DNA of 64,000 bases, taken from UBA7398 sp964567545. Its GTDB lineage: Bacteria; Actinomycetota; Actinomycetes; Nanopelagicales; Nanopelagicaceae. Position 1 is the stretch's first letter. Every line of letters starts with the position of its first letter. A program made the position numbers and the translations under genes. Positions 60,449-64,000 of this stretch are shown piece after piece. The stretch spans positions 3,682 through 67,681 of the forward strand of contig CAZMNB010000002.1 in NCBI GenBank assembly GCA_964567545.1, given 5' to 3'. The notes under the pieces are model-generated. The model ran no database searches. It was not told where the DNA came from and saw nothing but the letters and a program-made list of their open reading frames with translations.

Positions 60449-61735
60449 ATGAGCGGGAATGTAATGGATCGTGTATTCCTCGCCCGGCTAGCAGGGACGG
60501 CAGTCTTTGAACCCAATGGGGATCAAGTTGGCAAGGTGCGAGATGCTGTGGCGACCCTCCGTACAAACAATCAACCTCCGCGAGTTTTAGGTTTAATTGT
60601 TGAGGTTCCACCTCGGCGCAGAATTTTTATTCCAATTACTCGAGTAACCTCGATTGAGAATGGCACAGTAATTATTACTGGAACATTAAACATGCGTCGA
60701 TACGAACAGCGGCAAAGTGAAATGTTGGTAATCGGTGAACTTTTGGATCGCACTGTCACTTTAGTTAGCTCGGCAGAAGAAGTTTTAGTTGAAGACATTG
60801 CAATGGAAATCAACCGGACTGGTGATTGGTTCCTTACTCGAGTACACGTAATGAGAAAAGGACGAGGCTTGCGGCGTCGCGGGGCTTCTTCAACTATTGA
60901 TTGGGAAGAGATTTCTGGAATTGCAACTCTGGAATCAAATCAAGGTGTAAGCAACTTATTAGCTACCTTGGCTAACTTGCGAGCGCCAGACTTAGCTTTG
61001 GTGCTACATGATCTTGCGCTAAAGCGTCGGGTTGAAGTTGCCCGCGCATTGGATGATGAGCGACTTGCAGATGTATTGGAAGAAATGGATGAAGCAGCCC
61101 GTGTAGAGCTTCTTGCGGAATTGGAAGGCGAGCGCGCGGCAGATGTGCTTAGTGAAATGGATCCTGATGACGCCGCAGATTTACTCCGCGAAATCGGACA
61201 AGAGCGCGCGCAAACACTTTTGGAGTTAATGGAGCCAGAAGAGGCTGCAGATGTACGACGTCTGATGCGCTATGAAGATTACTCTGCAGGCGGAATGATG
61301 ACTACCGAACCAATTGTGTTGACTGCAGATACTTCAGTTGCGGAAGCGCTTGCAACTGTTAGACAGAGTGAAATTCCGCCTGCTCTTGCCTCCCAAGTTT
61401 ATGTTTGTCGTCCCCCGCTCGAGACCCCCACTGGACGGTTCATTGGAATCGTGCATTTTCAAAGACTATTGCGAGAAGCCCCAGCAACTTTGTTGGGTGC
61501 AATCGTTGATATTACGACTACGCCATTATCTCCAGAAGTGCCGCTCAGTGAAGTTTCTTCCTATCTGGCAAGTTACAACTTGTTAGCAGTGCCAATAGTG
61601 GACCCGAATGACAGACTGCTCGGCGCGGTAACCGTTGATGACGTTCTTGACCATTTGCTACCAGAAAACTGGCGCAATGCAAACAATAGCGGTTCACATG
61701 ATTCTGAAATTAGTAGCTCAAAAATGGAGGGATGA
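60449..61735 (+). CDS. Soluble MgtE-N and CBS domain protein with PRC-barrel-like start
   Basis: 428-residue protein. The N-terminal 100 residues are PRC-barrel-like (GTAVFEPNGDQVGKVRDAVA). An MgtE_N helical repeat domain follows (about 190-280; LADVLEEMDEAARVELLAEL and DPDDAADLLREIG). A CBS pair follows (about 285-410; SAGGMMTTEPIVL, NLLAVPIVDPND). The membrane domain of real MgtE channels is missing, so this is not a magnesium channel on its own. It is coupled to a DUF1003 gene, as in the mycobacterial Rv1232c-Rv1231c pair, and may regulate it in response to Mg2+ or nucleotides. Confidence 0.85.
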   Translation: MSGNVMDRVFLARLAGTAVFEPNGDQVGKVRDAVATLRTNNQPPRVLGLIVEVPPRRRIFIPITRVTSIENGTVIITGTLNMRRYEQRQSEMLVIGELLDRTVTLVSSAEEVLVEDIAMEINRTGDWFLTRVHVMRKGRGLRRRGASSTIDWEEISGIATLESNQGVSNLLATLANLRAPDLALVLHDLALKRRVEVARALDDERLADVLEEMDEAARVELLAELEGERAADVLSEMDPDDAADLLREIGQERAQTLLELMEPEEAADVRRLMRYEDYSAGGMMTTEPIVLTADTSVAEALATVRQSEIPPALASQVYVCRPPLETPTGRFIGIVHFQRLLREAPATLLGAIVDITTTPLSPEVPLSEVSSYLASYNLLAVPIVDPNDRLLGAVTVDDVLDHLLPENWRNANNSGSHDSEISSSKMEG

Positions 61736-61737
61736 AG

Positions 61738-62235
61738 ATGGCACGATATAAAGGTTTGGATACACCTCGTGAAGCTCGACGTTCAATTCGGCCATCATAT
61801 GATCCAGAAACTTTTGGAATACTCTCGGAAAAATTCGCGCGCTTTTTGGGCACTGCGCGCTTCTTAGTTTACATGACAGTATTTGTACTCTCTTGGGCAC
61901 TCTGGAATTCAATAGCCCCGGATAAATGGCGATTTGATAGCTATCCATTTATTTTCTTGACTTTAATTCTCTCACTGCAAGCTTCTTATGCTGCGCCGCT
62001 TATTTTATTAGCGCAAAATCGTCAAGCCGACCGTGACCGAATTCAATATCAAGAAGACCGCGCCCGTGATGATAGAAATCTTGCGGACACTGAATACTTG
62101 ACTAGAGAGTTAGCAAGTTTACGAACTGCGATTGGTGAAATTGCAACGCGTGATTTTGTAAGAAGTGAATTACAGGATGCGATTGAAGAAATTGTTAAGA
62201 ACTCAGGTACTAATCCCAAGCCGGACGCCAACTAA
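61738..62235 (+). CDS. DUF1003 membrane protein
   Basis: 165-residue protein with two membrane helices (about residues 40-62 and 75-98) and a long helical tail. WALWNSIAPDKWRFDSYPF and ILLAQNRQADRDR are the DUF1003 signatures. The ATG at 61738 lies 7 bases behind GGAGG; an ATG at 61732, in the MgtE-like stop, is the alternative. It is the likely membrane partner of the MgtE-N/CBS protein. Its last 33 bases overlap the mrp gene. Confidence 0.88.
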   Translation: MARYKGLDTPREARRSIRPSYDPETFGILSEKFARFLGTARFLVYMTVFVLSWALWNSIAPDKWRFDSYPFIFLTLILSLQASYAAPLILLAQNRQADRDRIQYQEDRARDDRNLADTEYLTRELASLRTAIGEIATRDFVRSELQDAIEEIVKNSGTNPKPDAN

Positions 62236-63321
62236 AGATTTGTTCCGCATCGTTAATTGATCAACTATTACTTCAATAGCTTTTGCGGCATTTGATTCAG
62301 GATTTCGAACCACCAATGGCATTCCGTTATCGCCACCTTCTCTTAGATTTGGATCGAACGGAATCTTTGCAAGTAGCGGTACATCTACGCCAACTAAGCT
62401 ACTTAGTCGCGCGGCAGTAGCTTCGCCACCATCTTTTCCAAATAACGAAATCATTTCTCCGCAATGTGGGCATGGAAATTCTGACATGTTCTCTACGACA
62501 CCAAGTAAGTGCTGCTTAAGCTGGTGTGCAATTCGTCCGGCTCGTTCAGCTACCTCAGCTGCGGCAACTTGCGGGGTAGTAACAACCAAGATTTCAGAAG
62601 CAGGAATTAATTGGCCTAGTGAAATTGCGATATCTCCTGTTCCTGGTGGTAAATCCAAGAATAGAAAATCTAAATCTCCCCAATATGCATCGCTTAGTAA
62701 CTGTTCTAGAACTCGGTGCAATAGCGGACCACGATAGGCAATCGGATCAGAACGCTCAGGTTTAAACATCTCCATAGAAACAACTTTTACGCCATGCGCT
62801 TCTAACGGAATAAAAGTCTGGTCTATTGCAGTAGGTCGTTGCCCTGCTAGCCCCATCAAACGAGGAACGGAGTGACCATAAACATCAGCGTCAAGAATTC
62901 CTACTTTGAATCCACGCTTGGCTGTAGCGACTGCCAGATTTACTGTAACTGAAGATTTTCCAACTCCACCTTTACCAGATGCAATTCCAAAAACGCGCGT
63001 AAGTGAATCTGGTTGCGCGAATGGGATAAATTTTTCTCGGCCACCACTTAGAATTTTCTTCACTTCGCCGCGTTGTGCTTCGCTCATTACTCCGAAATTA
63101 ATCTTGACATCAGCTACTTCTGGAATTGCAGTTACAGCATTAGTTATGTCGGTAGTGAGTCGATCTCGCATTGGGCAGCCAGAAATGGTTAAGAGAATCC
63201 CAAGAGTTGCAATTCCAGATTCAAATTCTACAGATTCCACCATTCCTAATTCAGTTAATGGTTTATGTAATTCTGGGTCTGATACTGTAGCAAGCGCTGC
63301 GTTGATCTTCGAAAGCGTCAT
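62203..63321 (-). CDS. mrp: Mrp/ApbC-type iron-sulfur carrier ATPase
   Basis: 372-residue protein. A DUF59/MIP18-like domain (about 1-90) precedes a P-loop ATPase with GIASGKGGVGKSSVTVNLA near residue 112 and LDADVYGHSVPRLMG near 145. A C-terminal CPHC pair near 282 binds the transferable cluster. It assembles Fe-S clusters onto target proteins. It overlaps tatB by 4 bases upstream and DUF1003 by 33 bases downstream (convergent). Confidence 0.94.
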   Translation of the reverse strand: MTLSKINAALATVSDPELHKPLTELGMVESVEFESGIATLGILLTISGCPMRDRLTTDITNAVTAIPEVADVKINFGVMSEAQRGEVKKILSGGREKFIPFAQPDSLTRVFGIASGKGGVGKSSVTVNLAVATAKRGFKVGILDADVYGHSVPRLMGLAGQRPTAIDQTFIPLEAHGVKVVSMEMFKPERSDPIAYRGPLLHRVLEQLLSDAYWGDLDFLFLDLPPGTGDIAISLGQLIPASEILVVTTPQVAAAEVAERAGRIAHQLKQHLLGVVENMSEFPCPHCGEMISLFGKDGGEATAARLSSLVGVDVPLLAKIPFDPNLREGGDNGMPLVVRNPESNAAKAIEVIVDQLTMRNKSLVGVRLGIST

Positions 63322-63632
63322 AGAATTTCTGGGTCTAGTTTCGTTATTTTCTTAATCTCTTTGATTTCTTTAACGGTACCAGCATTATCTTCTATTACTT
63401 CATTTAAATGCTTTTTAATAAATGTTTTAGGATGTAAATCTTTAACATCTAAATCTTCAAATCCCGGCCCAAGATTGTCTCGAAGTTGCATAGTGGCAAA
63501 CTGTGAAAGATTTCGAGCTTTCTTTAATAATTTTGCGGCATCCACAGCAAGTTTAGGTAATCGTTCTGGGCCAACTAGGAAAATCGCAAGAATCCCTAAA
63601 CCGATCATCTCACCAGCACCGATATCAAACAT
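63318..63632 (-). CDS. tatB: Twin-arginine translocase subunit TatB
   Basis: 104-residue Tat component. One N-terminal membrane helix (MFDIGAGEMIGLGILAIFL) is followed by VGPERLPKL, the conserved Glu-Pro hinge and amphipathic helix. The acidic and basic tail is like TatB rather than the shorter TatA. It starts the operon with mrp and lies next to an HtrA protease gene, as in mycobacteria (Rv1224 near Rv1223 and Rv1229c). Confidence 0.9.
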   Translation of the reverse strand: MFDIGAGEMIGLGILAIFLVGPERLPKLAVDAAKLLKKARNLSQFATMQLRDNLGPGFEDLDVKDLHPKTFIKKHLNEVIEDNAGTVKEIKEIKKITKLDPEIL

Positions 63633-63638
63633 GACCTA

Positions 63639-63644
63639 ATACTA
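63639..63644 (-). promoter_or_regulatory. -10 box of a leaderless start (tatB)
   Basis: TAGTAT on the minus strand ends 6 bases before the tatB ATG at 63632, with no Shine-Dalgarno sequence. Confidence 0.45.
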
Positions 63645-63683
63645 GGGTCAAAATTGTGGAGTACTCAACCCAGAGATTTTGCG

Positions 63684-64000
63684 TTAGTTTTTAGCGGCAG
63701 CTAAGGTAATTTTTACTGTAAATTCTTTTCCGTTGCGGGTATATGTCACTGAAATTACATCGCCCACATCGTGAGAACGTATTGCCACAATTAATTCATC
63801 TGAAGAATTAATAGCGATGCCATCTATTTTGATTATGACATCACCAGCGGCTAGCCCAGCTTTAGCAGCGGGTCCAGCAGGAACAACTGACCCAGAACGA
63901 TCTGAAATCTTTGCGCCAGTCCCATTAAATGACGGATCTACCATATCCCCCATAATTGGATAAGTGGCTTTACCGTAGTTAATTAATTGTTCAGCAGTCT
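63684..64000 (-). CDS. HtrA-type serine protease, C-terminal part (cut by window)
   Basis: The open frame runs from 63684 past the window edge at 64000, so the N-terminal protease domain lies outside. The visible 105 residues are a PDZ domain: DRSGSVVPAGPAAKAGLAAG, then DVIIKIDGIAINSSDELIVAIR. A segment before the PDZ domain, TAEQLINYGKATYP, fits HtrA/DegP family proteins. It is a membrane-anchored or secreted quality-control protease in relatives. Confidence 0.85.
   Translation of the reverse strand, partial: TAEQLINYGKATYPIMGDMVDPSFNGTGAKISDRSGSVVPAGPAAKAGLAAGDVIIKIDGIAINSSDELIVAIRSHDVGDVISVTYTRNGKEFTVKITLAAAKN

Noticed and set aside
60449..61735. Calling it an MgtE magnesium channel
   Set aside because: The MgtE-N and CBS domains are present, but there is no membrane domain.
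1..64000. tRNA, rRNA, CRISPR arrays, IS elements or prophage
   Set aside because: Intergenic gaps are nearly all under 130 bases, and I saw no cloverleaf, repeat-spacer pattern, transposase or integrase in any frame.

Overview
The window is compact, A+T-rich bacterial chromosome whose gene content is clearly actinobacterial: two WhiB proteins, MtrA-MtrB, a PdtaS-type sensor kinase, MshB of mycothiol synthesis, and DUF3107, DUF3499, DUF5719, DUF6113 and DUF6459 family proteins. Low G+C, near-absence of intergenic DNA, many leaderless-type starts, a SulP carrier and several sugar ABC importers fit a streamlined planktonic lineage such as freshwater Nanopelagicales (acI, 'Planktophila'-like). 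The lineage is an inference; there is no rRNA in the window. I see no tRNA, CRISPR array, insertion sequence or prophage.

Bases 1-31,000 form a mostly accessory, nutrient-scavenging half. It starts with an ABC importer of the Fe/polyamine type plus a glycerophosphodiester phosphodiesterase cut by the window edge. Next is an inositol-type catabolic cluster (two IolE-like TIM barrels, a ROK sugar kinase, iolC-iolB-iolD), a GH63-like hydrolase and a LacI regulator. Then come a Gfo/Idh/MocA oxidoreductase, a complete sugar ABC operon ending in a CehA-type PHP phosphoesterase, and a divergent cytoplasmic GH84 N-acetylglucosaminidase. A shared operator-like palindrome (TGTAWTCGATAWCA) lies in front of the Gfo/LacI pair and of the sugar ABC operon, so one LacI protein may control both. 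After argG come a short HPF, SulP, two TerC paralogues, a MalY-type aminotransferase with its own LacI regulator, and several small membrane proteins of unknown role.

Bases 31,000-54,400 are housekeeping genes in an order that resembles Mycobacterium tuberculosis Rv3219-Rv3264c and Rv1177-Rv1178 (from memory): whiB1 / pdtaS, secA, comF, mtrB-mtrA-ahcY-manB-DUF3499-DUF5719-GT2, whiB2, a mannose-1-phosphate guanylyltransferase, then dapC-fdxA. Differences from that order are a CpaE-like/SAF gene pair, no lpqB, and hpf relocated 15 kb away. Bases 53,400-64,000 hold an SH3-GNAT acetyltransferase with cysS, DUF6113 and mshB, then TetR/DUF3107, marC, a PHP phosphoesterase, an EamA exporter, a soluble MgtE-N/CBS protein with DUF1003, mrp, tatB and the end of htrA.

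Two window-wide patterns stand out. First, about fifteen starts are preceded by a -10-like TANNNT (or close variant) that ends exactly 6-7 bases before ATG/GTG with no Shine-Dalgarno, which is the signature of leaderless transcripts. Second, all eleven convergent gene pairs overlap or touch, six of them by exactly 4 bases through back-to-back stop codons (YTAR), leaving no room for intrinsic terminators.
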